A DNA stretch of 64,000 nt from Agromyces salentinus (GTDB lineage: Bacteria; Actinomycetota; Actinomycetes; Actinomycetales; Microbacteriaceae), in contig NZ_WBIR01000015.1 of the NCBI RefSeq assembly GCF_009749395.1, positions 53,775-117,774 on the forward strand, written 5' to 3'. The position numbers and the translations under genes are program-made. A model generated the notes under the pieces. That model had not been told where the DNA came from and did no database searches. It worked only from the letters and a program-made list of their open reading frames with translations. Below, piece after piece: positions 44,781-54,101 of this stretch (the stretch's first letter is position 1; the number at the start of each line of letters is the position of its first letter).

Positions 44781-45143
44781 ATGACGAGCGACGTGCAGAA
44801 TGTGACCCGGGCCTTCGACGCGATCGCGGAGCCCTGGCAGCCGCACCGACTGGCGAGCATCAACGACTACGACGTGAAGGTCGTCAAGCTGCTCGGCGAG
44901 TTCGTCTGGCACAGCCACCCCGACACCGACGAGCTGTTCATGGTGCGCACGGGCAACCTCGTCATCCAGTTGCGCGACCGGGATGTCCACCTCGGCCCAG
45001 ACGACGTGTTCGTCGTCCCCGCAGGAGTCGAACACTGCCCCCGCGCCGACGAGGAGGTCACCGCGCTGCTCTTCGAGCCCCGAGGGACCGTCAACACGGG
45101 GGACGCCGGAGGCGAACGCACCCAGGCCCTCCGCGAGCTCTAG
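44781..45143 (+). CDS. Cupin domain protein
   Basis: 120 residues, single cupin: the metal motif HSHPDTDELFMV and the second motif PAGVEHCPRA. It ends in a flexible Gly/Arg tail. CATCAT ends 6 nt before the ATG, a weak candidate for a leaderless start. Substrate unknown. Confidence 0.85.
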   Translation: MTSDVQNVTRAFDAIAEPWQPHRLASINDYDVKVVKLLGEFVWHSHPDTDELFMVRTGNLVIQLRDRDVHLGPDDVFVVPAGVEHCPRADEEVTALLFEPRGTVNTGDAGGERTQALREL

Positions 45144-45218
45144 GTCCCGCTGAACGGCCGGCTCTCGCGACGAATCCGGCCGCCGTCCGATCGCCGGGAT
45201 CTGGTCGGGTGCCGCTGC

Positions 45219-45998
45219 CTACTCCCCCGACGAACCCCAGAAGTCGACGAGTGCGCTCGTGATCTCATCGCGCACCTCGTCGTCGGGCATGGTCGCGACG
45301 CCGTCGCCCGGCTGCACGCCGTAGTTGCCGAAGCTCGCGTGGTTCGCACCGGGGATCTCGACGAAGACGGCGTCCTCGGGCAGGAGATGCGCCGCGTCCT
45401 CGATCTTCGCGGGCGTGCTCAGGCCGTCGTGTCCGCCCGAGATGCTCAGCGCCTCGAGGCCGGAATCGCTGACGTCGTTCGCGCAGTACGAGCCGAAGAA
45501 GACGAGGCCCGCGACATCCTCCTCGGTCGCCATCATGCAGGCGCGCACGCCGCCGAGCGAATGACCGCCGACGTACCACTCGGTGGCGTCGGGCGCGTGC
45601 CGGGTGAACGTGTCGAGCGGCCGCTGGTCGAAGAACGCGAGGTTCAGCGTGGGCTTGGTGATGACGACGGTCGTGCCGGTCTCGACGACGGCGCCGGCCA
45701 GCTTGGCCATGTAGGCGTAGGGGTCGACCTTGGCGCCCGGGATGAAGACGAGCCCTCGGTCGGATGCCCCGTCGAGCGGCGTCATGACGATCGAGTCGTC
45801 GAACGACTCGATGCCGACGCCGGTGTTGCGCCACGCGTCGAGCGCGGCCGGGCGCTCGCCCTGGTAGACGGTCTTGGCCCACACGAGGAAGCCCACGACG
45901 ATCAGGGCGAGCACGGCGAGGACGGCCACCACCACGACGACCGCACGCCGGCGGCCCTTCGAGGAGCGAGCGGGCCGGGGCACGGCGGTTTCGGTCAT
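45219..45998 (-). CDS. Membrane-anchored alpha/beta hydrolase
   Basis: 259 residues: a basic N-terminus (SSKGRRRA), one membrane helix (about residues 18-42), then an external alpha/beta hydrolase domain. The nucleophile elbow GGHSLGGV is at about residue 148, the acid in SISGGHDGL and the catalytic His in IPGANHASFGNYG. The fold resembles the DUF3089/AXE-like or dienelactone hydrolase group. Substrate unknown. Confidence 0.85.
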   Translation of the reverse strand: MTETAVPRPARSSKGRRRAVVVVVAVLAVLALIVVGFLVWAKTVYQGERPAALDAWRNTGVGIESFDDSIVMTPLDGASDRGLVFIPGAKVDPYAYMAKLAGAVVETGTTVVITKPTLNLAFFDQRPLDTFTRHAPDATEWYVGGHSLGGVRACMMATEEDVAGLVFFGSYCANDVSDSGLEALSISGGHDGLSTPAKIEDAAHLLPEDAVFVEIPGANHASFGNYGVQPGDGVATMPDDEVRDEITSALVDFWGSSGE

Positions 45999-46041
45999 CC
46001 CACCAGTCTCGCAGAGCAGTACGGCGGACCCGACCGGCGGG

Positions 46042-46554
46042 TCAGCTCCGCTCGACGGTGTTGCCGTTGCCGGTGACGCGCACGGGCTGCGGGTCGTTGT
46101 CGGCCTCGACGCTGTTGTCGTCGCCAGAGATCTCGACCGAGCCCACGTTGCGTGCGTCGAGGTCGTTGCCGTTGCCCTGCACGTCGATCGACGCGATCGT
46201 GCGCGCCTCGACGTCGTTCTCGTCACCGGCGATCTCGACGGCCCCCAGGTCGCCGGATGACTCGACGTCGTTGTCACGGCCCTCGATGCGCAGCGACGTG
46301 CTCGACGCCATGCGCACGTCGAGGTCGTTGCCACGGACGATGACCTCGGCGCAGTCGCCGGTGACGTCGTACTCGACGCGCTCCCCGTCGAGCGTGATGG
46401 ACGCCGACTCGGCGCAGGTCACCTGCTCGCGCCCCCCGCGGTTCGCCGCTCCCCCGTCGCCGCGGTCGCGGTCGTCGGGATCCGCCTGGATGACGCATCC
46501 GGCGAGCAGCATGACGGCCGCCACTCCCACCACTACCCCTGCGCGTGCCCTCAT
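46042..46554 (-). CDS. DUF3060 domain lipoprotein
   Basis: 170 residues: lipoprotein signal with lipobox LLAGC at about residues 16-20, an acidic Asp/Arg/Gly linker, then a short beta-helix of 7-9 repeats spaced about 20 residues apart, each with an NDV/NDL-type turn (GNDLDV, GRDNDVE, GDENDVE, GNGNDLD, GDDNSVE, GNGNTVE). Two cysteines (TCAES and DCAEV) could be paired. GGAGGAGGGGG lies before the ATG. Function unknown. Confidence 0.82.
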   Translation of the reverse strand: MRARAGVVVGVAAVMLLAGCVIQADPDDRDRGDGGAANRGGREQVTCAESASITLDGERVEYDVTGDCAEVIVRGNDLDVRMASSTSLRIEGRDNDVESSGDLGAVEIAGDENDVEARTIASIDVQGNGNDLDARNVGSVEISGDDNSVEADNDPQPVRVTGNGNTVERS

Positions 46555-46607
46555 GTCGTACCCCCTCCTCCAGCCTAGACATCGCGCGCGAATGGCGCAG
46601 GTGAGCG

Positions 46608-47195
46608 TCAGGCCGGGGCGGATGCCGCGGCGTCGCGCCCGTACGCCATCATCAGGAAGCTCGACCCGTCGGGCCTGGTGAACGTGTACTCGCGTTCGGG
46701 CAGGCGCTCGAAGCCGAGCCGCTCGTAGAGGCGGTGCGCACCGACCATGTCCGGCCCGGTGTTGAGCACGACCCGCCGGGCACCGCGCGCGCGGGCGAGG
46801 CCCAGAACGTGCTCGACGAGCACCTCGCCGATGCCGCGCCTCCTGGCCTCCGCGGCGACGGCGAGCAGCCGGAAGTCGAGCTCGCCCTCATGGGCGACCG
46901 CCGACATGACCCGGCCCTCGCGCGGCGTCGACACGGTCCCGAGGAGCGCGCCCGACGCGGCGTCGACCGCGACCCAGACCTCGTGCTGGCGCACGCGGTC
47001 GGCGACGGCACCGATGTCCGAGCGGTAGGTGTCGCTCAATCGGTACGAGGCCGCGTACGCGCCGACCGCGAGGGCGGACACGGCGTCGACCTCGTCGGGC
47101 CGCACGAGGCGGATGAGGACGCCGTCGCGCTCTCGGTCGGCGGATGCCGTGGTCGCGGGGGTGGACGTTACGGAGGGGCTGGTCGTCTCGCTCAT
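46608..47195 (-). CDS. GNAT family N-acetyltransferase
   Basis: 195 residues: a Thr/Ala-rich leader of about 25, then the GNAT fold with the acetyl-CoA loop RRRGIGEVLVEHVL and the downstream RLYERLGFERLPEREYTF. Substrate unknown. It is divergent from sdaA. Confidence 0.88.
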   Translation of the reverse strand: MSETTSPSVTSTPATTASADRERDGVLIRLVRPDEVDAVSALAVGAYAASYRLSDTYRSDIGAVADRVRQHEVWVAVDAASGALLGTVSTPREGRVMSAVAHEGELDFRLLAVAAEARRRGIGEVLVEHVLGLARARGARRVVLNTGPDMVGAHRLYERLGFERLPEREYTFTRPDGSSFLMMAYGRDAAASAPA

Positions 47196-47302
47196 GGACC
47201 TTCCAGCCTACGACCGCGAACCGGCGCGAAGTCCGTGTGCGGCGAACCGCCACCGCGCAAGATCGTGCAGCACCACGCCGGATCCGTGCAGGGGCTTCGA
47301 CG

Positions 47303-47308
47303 TACGCT
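47303..47308 (+). promoter_or_regulatory. -10 box of sdaA (leaderless GTG)
   Basis: TACGCT ends 6 nt before the GTG at 47315, where the SdaA homology begins. No ribosome-binding site precedes it. Confidence 0.55.
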
Positions 47309-47314
47309 GGATTC

Positions 47315-48700
47315 GTGACAGCGTTCGTCTCAGCCCTCGACCTGTTCTCGATCGGCATCGGGCCATCGAGTTCGCACACGGTCGGCCCCATGCGGGCCGC
47401 GCGGGCATTCGCCGAGCGGCTGGCCGACGGGGGCCGGCTCGAGCAGGTCGACCGCATCTCCGTCACCCTCTACGGATCCCTCGGCGCGACCGGGCTCGGC
47501 CACGGCACGCCCGACGCGGTCGTCGCCGGTCTTCGCGGCCTCCGGCCCGACACGTGCGATCCCGATGAGGTCAGGGGGCGTTGGGCGGCACTCGGCGACG
47601 GCGCCGAGGTGGCGCTCGCCGGGCGGCATCCGATCGTCGTGGCGCAGGACGACGTGCAGTTCGCGCCCCGCACCCGCCTGCCCGGCCACCCGAACGCCCT
47701 CACCCTGCAGGCCTGGCACGGCGATGACGCGATGCCGCTCGCCGAGGAGACGTTCTACTCGGTCGGCGGCGGGTTCATCCGCCGCGACGGCGATGCCCCG
47801 CACGAGTCCGAGGTCGTGCGGTATCCGCTCGACTACTCGACCGCGGCGGAACTGCTCGAGCTCTGCGGTCGGCACGGCCTCTCGTTCTGCGACGTCGTGC
47901 GCTCGAACGAGGTGGCACTGCACGGCGACGCCGGCATCGACGAGGGCCTCGACACGATCTGGGCCGCGATGGCCGACTGCGTCGCCCATGGGCTCACGAC
48001 CGAGGGCACGCTCCCCGGCGGGCTCGGGGTCAAGCGGCGGGCGCCCGACGTCCGGCGCCGCCTCGAGCAGTACGAGCGGGAGGAGACCGGTCACTCCGGA
48101 GCTCGCGACACCTCGACGGAGTGGCTGCACGCGTACGCGCTCGCCGTCAACGAGGAGAACGCCTCTGGCGGTCGCGTGGTCACGGCCCCGACGAACGGCG
48201 CCGCCGGCATCATCCCCTCGGTGGGCCACTACTACCTGCGCTTCGTGCCGGGCGCGGATGCCGCCGGCATCCGCCGCTACCTGCTCACGGCCGCCGCGAT
48301 CGCGTCGCTCGTGAAGCGCAACGCCTCGATCTCGGGTGCCGAGGGCGGATGCCAGGCCGAGGTCGGCTCGGCGTGCGCGATGGCGGCCGGCGCGCTGTGC
48401 GCCGTGCTCGGCGGTACCCCGCAACAGGTCGAGAACGCCGCGGAGATCGCCATCGAGCACCACCTCGGCCTCACCTGCGACCCCGTCGGCGGACTCGTGC
48501 AGGTGCCCTGCATCGAGCGCAACGCCATCGCCTCGTCGACGGCCGTTTCGGCCGCGCGCCTCGCCCTGCACGGCGACGGCACCCACCTCGTCACGCTCGA
48601 CGCCGCCATCGAGACCATGCGTCAGACGGGGGTCGACATGAAGGACAAGTACAAGGAGACGAGCCTCGGCGGCCTCGCCGTCAACGTCGTCGAGTGCTGA
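47315..48700 (+). CDS. sdaA: L-serine ammonia-lyase (iron-sulfur dependent)
   Basis: Deaminates L-serine to pyruvate using a [4Fe-4S] cluster. The 461-residue single-chain form has the N-terminal beta domain ([19 protein letters not shown]) and the C-terminal alpha domain with [39 protein letters not shown] and [19 protein letters not shown], which hold the cluster cysteines. The GTG start follows a -10 box at leaderless spacing; the frame upstream of it is a shadow. Confidence 0.95.
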   Translation: MTAFVSALDLFSIGIGPSSSHTVGPMRAARAFAERLADGGRLEQVDRISVTLYGSLGATGLGHGTPDAVVAGLRGLRPDTCDPDEVRGRWAALGDGAEVALAGRHPIVVAQDDVQFAPRTRLPGHPNALTLQAWHGDDAMPLAEETFYSVGGGFIRRDGDAPHESEVVRYPLDYSTAAELLELCGRHGLSFCDVVRSNEVALHGDAGIDEGLDTIWAAMADCVAHGLTTEGTLPGGLGVKRRAPDVRRRLEQYEREETGHSGARDTSTEWLHAYALAVNEENASGGRVVTAPTNGAAGIIPSVGHYYLRFVPGADAAGIRRYLLTAAAIASLVKRNASISGAEGGCQAEVGSACAMAAGALCAVLGGTPQQVENAAEIAIEHHLGLTCDPVGGLVQVPCIERNAIASSTAVSAARLALHGDGTHLVTLDAAIETMRQTGVDMKDKYKETSLGGLAVNVVEC

Positions 48701-48711
48701 GCACCGCCCGG

Positions 48712-48772
<61 letters not shown>

Positions 48773-48780
<8 letters not shown>

Positions 48781-49303
48781 CGCAGGTGATGCCGTGGTCG
48801 ATCGGGGCGACGGATGCCGCATGCCCCGCGGGCTCGCCCACGAGGCCGCCGGGCGCGACGTTCGTGAGCCCGTCGGGCCGGCGCTGCGCAAGCCCGTCGG
48901 TCGTGTCGAAGGCGAACCCCTCGCGGACCCAGTACTCGAAGCCGCCGATCATCTCCTTCACGGGGTGGCCGAGGGTCGCGAACTCGAGCGCGGCGCGCGT
49001 CGCCCCGTTGCATCCGGGCCCCCAGCAGTAGACGACCACCGGCGTGCCCGACGGGACGAGGTCCCCGGCTCGCGCGGCGATGTCGCGGCGGGGCAGGTGC
49101 ACGGCTCCCGGGACGTGCCCCTGCTGCCAGGCGGCGTCGTTGCGCGTGTCGATGAGCACGAACGGCTCGCCGTCGGCGAGGGCGGCCTGCACGTCGGAGA
49201 CGTCGGCCTCGAAGCCGAGCCGTCCACGGAAGTGCGCGATCGCGTCGACCGGTGCGGCGACGTGGTCGAAGAGGGAGGATGCGGTGGCCGTTTCTTGCGT
49301 CAT
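48773..49303 (-). CDS. Rhodanese-domain sulfurtransferase-like protein
   Basis: 176 residues with one rhodanese fold: LIDTRNDAAWQQGHVPGAVHLPRRDI and the active-site loop at YCWGPGCNGATR, with the catalytic Cys at C-W-G-P-G and a second Cys after it. FEYWVREGF follows as usual. The C-terminus ends in TCAC, a CxC pair, within the eroded tandem repeat. Start at 49303 is the first ATG that fits the domain. Confidence 0.85.
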
Positions 49304-49397
49304 GCCTCGATGCTGCCATCGAGGGCGCGTGCGGCAGTCATGAAATCCTGACGGCGACCCGCGACATCCGGCCAAGCCTCGAACGTGGCGCCCTGGA

Positions 49398-50675
49398 TCA
49401 GGCGGGTGCGAAGAAGGCCGTCGCCGCCGACGCGAGCGCCGCGAGGTCGTCGACGTGCGCGAGCTCGCGCGCCGAGTGCATCGAGAGCAGCGGCGGTCCG
49501 ACGTCGACCGTTCGGATGCCGAGGCGCGTCGCGCTCAGCGGCCCGATGGTCGAGCCGCACGGGATGGCGTTGTTCGACACGAAGGGCTGGAACCCGACGC
49601 CCGCCTGCTCGCAGGTTCGGGCCCAGAGGGCCGACCCGTGCGCGTCGGAGGCGTACTTCTGGTTCGCGTTCAGCTTCAGCAGCGGACCGCCGCCGAGCTG
49701 CGGCCGGTTGGCCGGGTCGTGGCGCTCGGGGTAGTTCGGGTGCACGGCGTGCCCGGCATCGGAGGAGACCAGCCACGACGCGGCGAACGCGCGGCTGCGA
49801 TCGACCTCGTCGGCACCGAGTCCCGCCCCGATGCGCGCGAGCACGTCGACGAGGAACGGGCCGCTCGCCCCCGAGCGCGACTCCGAGCCGAGCTCCTCGT
49901 GATCGAAGGCCGCGAGCACGCTCACGTGCCCGGCAGCGGCGTCGTCGGCCGCGGCGAGCAGGGCCACGAGTCCGGCGTGCACGGAGGTCAGGTTGTCCTG
50001 GCGTCCGGCGGCGAAGAAGACGTCGTCGAGCCCGAAGCGCGCGGGTGCCGCCGTGTCGGCCACGAGCACGTCGTGCCCGGCGATCGAGTCCACCGGCACT
50101 CCGGCGAGGTCGGCCAGGTGCGCGAGCACGTCGCGGGCGGCGCCAGAGCCCCAGATCGGCTGCACGTGCCGCTGACGGTCGAGCGTGAGGCCCTTGTTGA
50201 CGTCGCGGTCGAGGTGGATCGCGAGCTGCGGGATGCGCAGCAGGGGGCCGGAGCGCACGAGGTGCACGGCGCCGTCGACGGTGACGAGGCGACCGGCGAG
50301 CTCGAGTTCACGGTCGAGCCAGGAGTTCAGCAGCGGGCCGCCGTAGACCTCGACGCCCGCCTGCAGCACGCCCTCCGAGCTCGTCGAGGGGCCCGGCTTC
50401 AGCTTGAACGACGGCGAGTCGGTGTGCGCGCCGATGATCCGGAACGGGCTCGTCGCGGTGACGGCCTCGGGCTGCACCCACGCGATGACCGCGCCGTCGC
50501 GCACGACGACGCGTCGACCCGGACCGGCCGGCCAGGCGTCGGCCTCGTCGAGCCGCTCGAATCCGGCCGCCACGAGCCGGTCGGCCACCGTCGAGGCCGC
50601 GTGGTACGACGACGGCGAGGCACGGATGAACGAGGCGAGGTCTTCGACATGGGCGTCACGATCAACGAGGGGCAT
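49398..50675 (-). CDS. M18 family aminopeptidase
   Basis: 425 residues. Metal ligands in IGAHTDSPSFKLKP, DHEELGSESRSGA, SSDAGHAVHPNY and a C-terminal MHSARELAHVDD; PLLNSWLDRELELAGRLV is typical. Cytosolic, dodecameric in known members; cleaves N-terminal acidic or neutral residues. TTGGAT lies 6 nt before the ATG. Confidence 0.92.
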   Translation of the reverse strand: MPLVDRDAHVEDLASFIRASPSSYHAASTVADRLVAAGFERLDEADAWPAGPGRRVVVRDGAVIAWVQPEAVTATSPFRIIGAHTDSPSFKLKPGPSTSSEGVLQAGVEVYGGPLLNSWLDRELELAGRLVTVDGAVHLVRSGPLLRIPQLAIHLDRDVNKGLTLDRQRHVQPIWGSGAARDVLAHLADLAGVPVDSIAGHDVLVADTAAPARFGLDDVFFAAGRQDNLTSVHAGLVALLAAADDAAAGHVSVLAAFDHEELGSESRSGASGPFLVDVLARIGAGLGADEVDRSRAFAASWLVSSDAGHAVHPNYPERHDPANRPQLGGGPLLKLNANQKYASDAHGSALWARTCEQAGVGFQPFVSNNAIPCGSTIGPLSATRLGIRTVDVGPPLLSMHSARELAHVDDLAALASAATAFFAPA

Positions 50676-50727
50676 GGGTCAATCCAACACCGTCGGGTGC
50701 CGCGGACGCGAACCGGCGGATGTCGGC

Positions 50728-51660
50728 TCAGGCGAAGCGCACGGTCTGCTGGAGGCGCGTGCGGACCTCCATGACCTCGGAACCCCCGAGCTGCGCCGAC
50801 CCGGGGATGCCCTCGAACACGGCGCTCGCGAGTCGCGATGCGCGAACGAGGGCGATGACCGCCCCGCGCGTCGAGCCGCCGACCTGGAGCGGCTCGTCGG
50901 CGAACTCGTCGGGCACGACGACGACGAGTGCGGTCGGCTTGACCCGGGCGGCGCGTCCGATGGACTTCGCCCGTGCCGCGAGCGCTCGGATGGGCCGCTC
51001 GCCGGCGAGCGCCTCCCCGATGAGCTCACCGCGCCGGAAGCGCACCGGCCCGCCCCAGTCCTCGGACTGGATGGCGAACAGGCCCGTCGGGCCGAGCACG
51101 AGGTGGTCGAGCTTGGGCGGGAGGCCGGGCCCGGCGGCATCCGTCGCGAGGTCGTGCCAGACGGTGAAGGCGATGCCGAGCGTCGACAGCGAGCGGGCCG
51201 TCGCCTCCTCGGCGAGCGCGTCGGCGAGGAGATGACGGATCTCCCGCGGCGCGCGCCGTACGAGCGCCGGGTCGTAGGGGTCGGGGATCTCGTCGCCGTA
51301 GCCGACCCACTCGCGGATGCCGTCGAGGTAGCGCTGCCGGGTGAGCCCGCCGGGGTGCCCGTACGAGCGGGCGAGCGGGCGCGAGTCCCGTCGTGGGCGC
51401 GGCGGTGCCGGCGCCCAGGTCTCATGCGCGGGCTCGGGGGATGCGCTGCGACCGCGGCGGTCGAACTCCGCCCTCGCCTCCGGCGTTCCGACCTGCACCC
51501 ATGCGCGCTGCACGGCGTCGAACTGCGCGGTCGAGCCGCCCGTGTCGGGGTGCGCGCGACGCAGGGCGCGGCGGTACCCCTGGCGGAGTTCGTCGAGGTT
51601 CGCGTCGGCACGGACGCCGAGGACCTCGTACGGTGAGGCGGAGAGCGGACTGTCGGGCAT
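50728..51660 (-). CDS. J-domain/NERD-like fusion protein
   Basis: 310 residues. Residues 8-70 are a J domain with the HPD motif (YEVLGVRADANLDELRQGYRRALRRAHPDTGG, abbreviated by parts). A Pro/Arg linker follows to about residue 120. Residues about 190-290 hold a NERD-like nuclease fold (LDHLVLGPTGLFAIQSEDWGGPV, TALVVVVPDEF). The ATG at 51660 starts 13 codons before the J domain. Function unknown; an Hsp70 partner and a nucleic acid target are implied. Confidence 0.8.
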   Translation of the reverse strand: MPDSPLSASPYEVLGVRADANLDELRQGYRRALRRAHPDTGGSTAQFDAVQRAWVQVGTPEARAEFDRRGRSASPEPAHETWAPAPPRPRRDSRPLARSYGHPGGLTRQRYLDGIREWVGYGDEIPDPYDPALVRRAPREIRHLLADALAEEATARSLSTLGIAFTVWHDLATDAAGPGLPPKLDHLVLGPTGLFAIQSEDWGGPVRFRRGELIGEALAGERPIRALAARAKSIGRAARVKPTALVVVVPDEFADEPLQVGGSTRGAVIALVRASRLASAVFEGIPGSAQLGGSEVMEVRTRLQQTVRFA

Positions 51661-51762
51661 GGGCTCGCTTTCGGTGTGCGCAGACGAGACTACCGCCGCC
51701 TCGCTGCGCTGCGGCCGTGTGCGACGTACGACACGGAGCGGGGCTCCGGCCACGGGACGGAA

Positions 51763-51789
51763 GGCCGGCTCCCGAGTGGGGAGCCGGCC
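51763..51789 (-). terminator. Terminator-like hairpin after the Ig-repeat gene
   Basis: GGCCGGCTCCC-GAGTG-GGGAGCCGGCC, a perfect 11-bp stem, 26 nt past the stop at 51815. On the minus strand TTCC follows, so only a short U-poor tail; still the best hairpin in the window. Confidence 0.65.
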
Positions 51790-51814
51790 CTTCATCGCAC
51801 CTGGGCCGGATGGA

Positions 51815-53824
51815 TCAGCCGACGGCCGCGGTCGCCGCCGAGGTCTTCGCGATCGTCGGGTAGCCGCTCAGCGCACCGGTGACCTTGACGGTGATGGTCT
51901 TGCCCTTCTGGGTCGACGTGAGCTTGAACGTCGACGCCGTCGCCCCGGTGATCGCCACCCCCGACGCGGACCACTGGTACGTGAACGCCGTGCCCGTCGT
52001 CCACGTGCCGGTCTTCGCGGTGAGCGTCGAGCCGACGACCGCCGTGCCCGAGATCGTGGGCGTCCCGGCCGTCGCGACCTTCGCCGTCGCAGCCGAGGTC
52101 TTCGTCACCGTCGGGTAGCCCGACAGCACGCCCTTGACCGCGACCGTGATCGTCTTGCCCGCCTGCGCGCTCGTGGGCTTGAACGTCGACGCCATCGCCC
52201 CGGTGATCGCCACCCCCGACGCGGACCACTGGTACGTGAACGCCGTACCCGTCGTCCACGTGCCGGTCTTCGCGGTGAGGGTCGAGCCCACCGCGACCGT
52301 GCCCGAGATCGTCGGCGTCCCGGCCGTCACGACCTTCGCCGTCGCAGCCGACGGCTTGACCGCGCGCGTGTTCCCGCCGACCTTCCCGGTGACGGTGACG
52401 GTGACGGTCTTGCCCGCCTGGGCGCTCGTGAGCTTGAACGTCGAGGCCGTCGCGCCGGTGATCGGGACGCCGGAGGCGGACCACTGGTGGGAGAACGTCG
52501 TGCCGGTCGTCCAGGTGCCGGTCTTGGCCGTGAGCGTCGAGCCGACCGCGGCGGTGCCGGAGATCGTCGGGGTCGCCGCCGTGTAGCCGTCGGCCTGCGA
52601 GGGTCCGATGCCCGTGCTCCGTGCCTGCGCCGGCTCGTATCCGGGCAGGGTCCCCGTCACGAGGACGGAGAGGAGCCGGCCCTGCTGCGCCGAGGTCAGC
52701 GTGAAGGTCCGGCCTGTCGCCCCGGCGATGTTCCCGCTCCCGGTGGACCACTGGTAGGTGAACGTGGTGCCCGCGGGCCAGACTCCGGGAACCGCCGTCA
52801 GCGTCGCCCCGGTCACCGTCGTTCCCGTGATGGTCGGCACGCCGGCCGTCATCCAGCCCTTGGCGACGGTGCCGACGCCGATCGTGTCCGAAGCCGGGAG
52901 GAAGCCGGTCTTGGCCCCGGTGACGCGCACGCTGAGCTGCGCGCCGACCCGGTCGGCGGTCGGGGTGTACGTCGACGCGGTCGCGCCCGTGATCGCCGCA
53001 CCGTTCGCGAGCCACTGGTACGACACGGTGTCGGGCTGCGTCTGCCAGGTCGCGGTCGCCTGCAGGACCGATCCGACCTGACGCTGGCCGCTGACGCTGA
53101 CCGTGGGCATCCACAACGCCGCCGACACGTCGACGTCGTACCCGGCGAGCGCCTGTCCGGCGCCGAGCTCGATGCGCGTCGCCGACACGAGATCGGGCTT
53201 CAGCTTCCAGTACTGGTCCCGGTAGGTCCCCGTGTTGAACTGGAGCGTGTACGTGCCCGCACGGAGCCCGGCCAGCGTGTACGCGCCGTTGGCTTCGACG
53301 CGCAGGTACCCCGTCTGGACCCATTGGCCCGTCCCGTCGAGCCGCCATGGCAGCACGGTGGCGCCACCGGCCGGGACGCCCGACAGCGAACCGGTGATGG
53401 TGGACTCCTTCACGAGGGTCGCGTCGATGCCCGTCACCTGCTGTCCGGCCGCGACGGCCACCGTCTTGGCGGACGCGAAGTCGATGGCCCCGCCATACCA
53501 GCCCGGGAGCGCCGAGGGCGCGTTCCAGGCACGGAACTCCACCTTGTAGGTGCCGGCGGCGAGTCCGCTGACCACGTAGTCGCCCTCGGGCGTGATGGAG
53601 CCGCCGATCGAGCTGTTGTCGACGGACGCCTCGTACACCCCCACCGAGATGCCGGCCGTGGCCGGGTCGATACCGGCGGGCAGGGTCACATGGCCCGAGA
53701 TGCTCGCGGTGCCGGTGGCGGCGTGCGCAGGCTGGGCGGAGAGCCCGATCGTTGCGAGGACGAGCGCGACGACCGCGCCGAGGACGGCCCCGGCTCGCGG
53801 CCTGAGGGTGAGTGGAGCGGTCAA
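51815..53824 (-). CDS. Secreted protein with carboxypeptidase-regulatory-like and Ig-like repeats
   Basis: 669 residues from a TTG at 53824, chosen for GGGAGG six bases upstream. Signal peptide ends at AQPAHA (about residue 35). Two or three carboxypeptidase-regulatory-like beta domains follow (to about residue 235: ISGHVTLPAG, GSITPEGDYVVSGLAAGTYKVEF, GYLRVEANGAYTLAGLRAGTYTLQF), then five Ig-like repeats of about 85-89 residues (PTISGT.VGSTLTA..G.W..GT.F.YQWS). No LPXTG or membrane anchor is seen, so it is released or surface-bound by the repeats. Confidence 0.85.
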   Translation of the reverse strand: MTAPLTLRPRAGAVLGAVVALVLATIGLSAQPAHAATGTASISGHVTLPAGIDPATAGISVGVYEASVDNSSIGGSITPEGDYVVSGLAAGTYKVEFRAWNAPSALPGWYGGAIDFASAKTVAVAAGQQVTGIDATLVKESTITGSLSGVPAGGATVLPWRLDGTGQWVQTGYLRVEANGAYTLAGLRAGTYTLQFNTGTYRDQYWKLKPDLVSATRIELGAGQALAGYDVDVSAALWMPTVSVSGQRQVGSVLQATATWQTQPDTVSYQWLANGAAITGATASTYTPTADRVGAQLSVRVTGAKTGFLPASDTIGVGTVAKGWMTAGVPTITGTTVTGATLTAVPGVWPAGTTFTYQWSTGSGNIAGATGRTFTLTSAQQGRLLSVLVTGTLPGYEPAQARSTGIGPSQADGYTAATPTISGTAAVGSTLTAKTGTWTTGTTFSHQWSASGVPITGATASTFKLTSAQAGKTVTVTVTGKVGGNTRAVKPSAATAKVVTAGTPTISGTVAVGSTLTAKTGTWTTGTAFTYQWSASGVAITGAMASTFKPTSAQAGKTITVAVKGVLSGYPTVTKTSAATAKVATAGTPTISGTAVVGSTLTAKTGTWTTGTAFTYQWSASGVAITGATASTFKLTSTQKGKTITVKVTGALSGYPTIAKTSAATAAVG
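51880..52640 (-). repeat. Three 255-bp repeats in the Ig-like region
   Basis: The same landmark (a codon run for GVAITG or GVPITG) falls at 51948, 52203 and 52458, exactly 255 bp apart, with long stretches identical between copies. Two further Ig copies nearer the N-terminus are more diverged and offset by 267 and 264 bp. Confidence 0.85.
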
Positions 53825-53895
53825 GCGATGCCTCCCAGCATGCGAGCGGTGCCCGCCCGGCACAGGCACGAGACGGAGCGATCCTCACGGCCGGG

Positions 53896-53911
53896 GTGAC
53901 GTCATTGTCAC
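53896..53911. promoter_or_regulatory. GTGAC palindrome upstream of the Ig-repeat gene
   Basis: GTGAC-GTCATT-GTCAC with TGACGTCA inside it. The minus-strand GACAAT within it could be a -10 box 70-80 nt before the start. The rest of the 277-bp gap (53825-54101) shows only a GGAAGG ribosome site for the next gene and TAGACT at 54059. Confidence 0.35.
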
Positions 53912-54101
53912 ACGAACCGGGGGGCGTTCTCCGGTTCCCATCGGCGGAGATGACCTCCGGCGTCGAACCACCGCGTCGGCGGACGGCCGTGACGGTCCCA
54001 GGCCGGCGGCACGGAGCGGAAGGGCGCGCGCCTCCGCGGGCTGAGCTTTGCTCACCGATAGACTCCGGCCGAGCGGCCGCGCCGCAGGGGGAAGGTGATC
54101 G

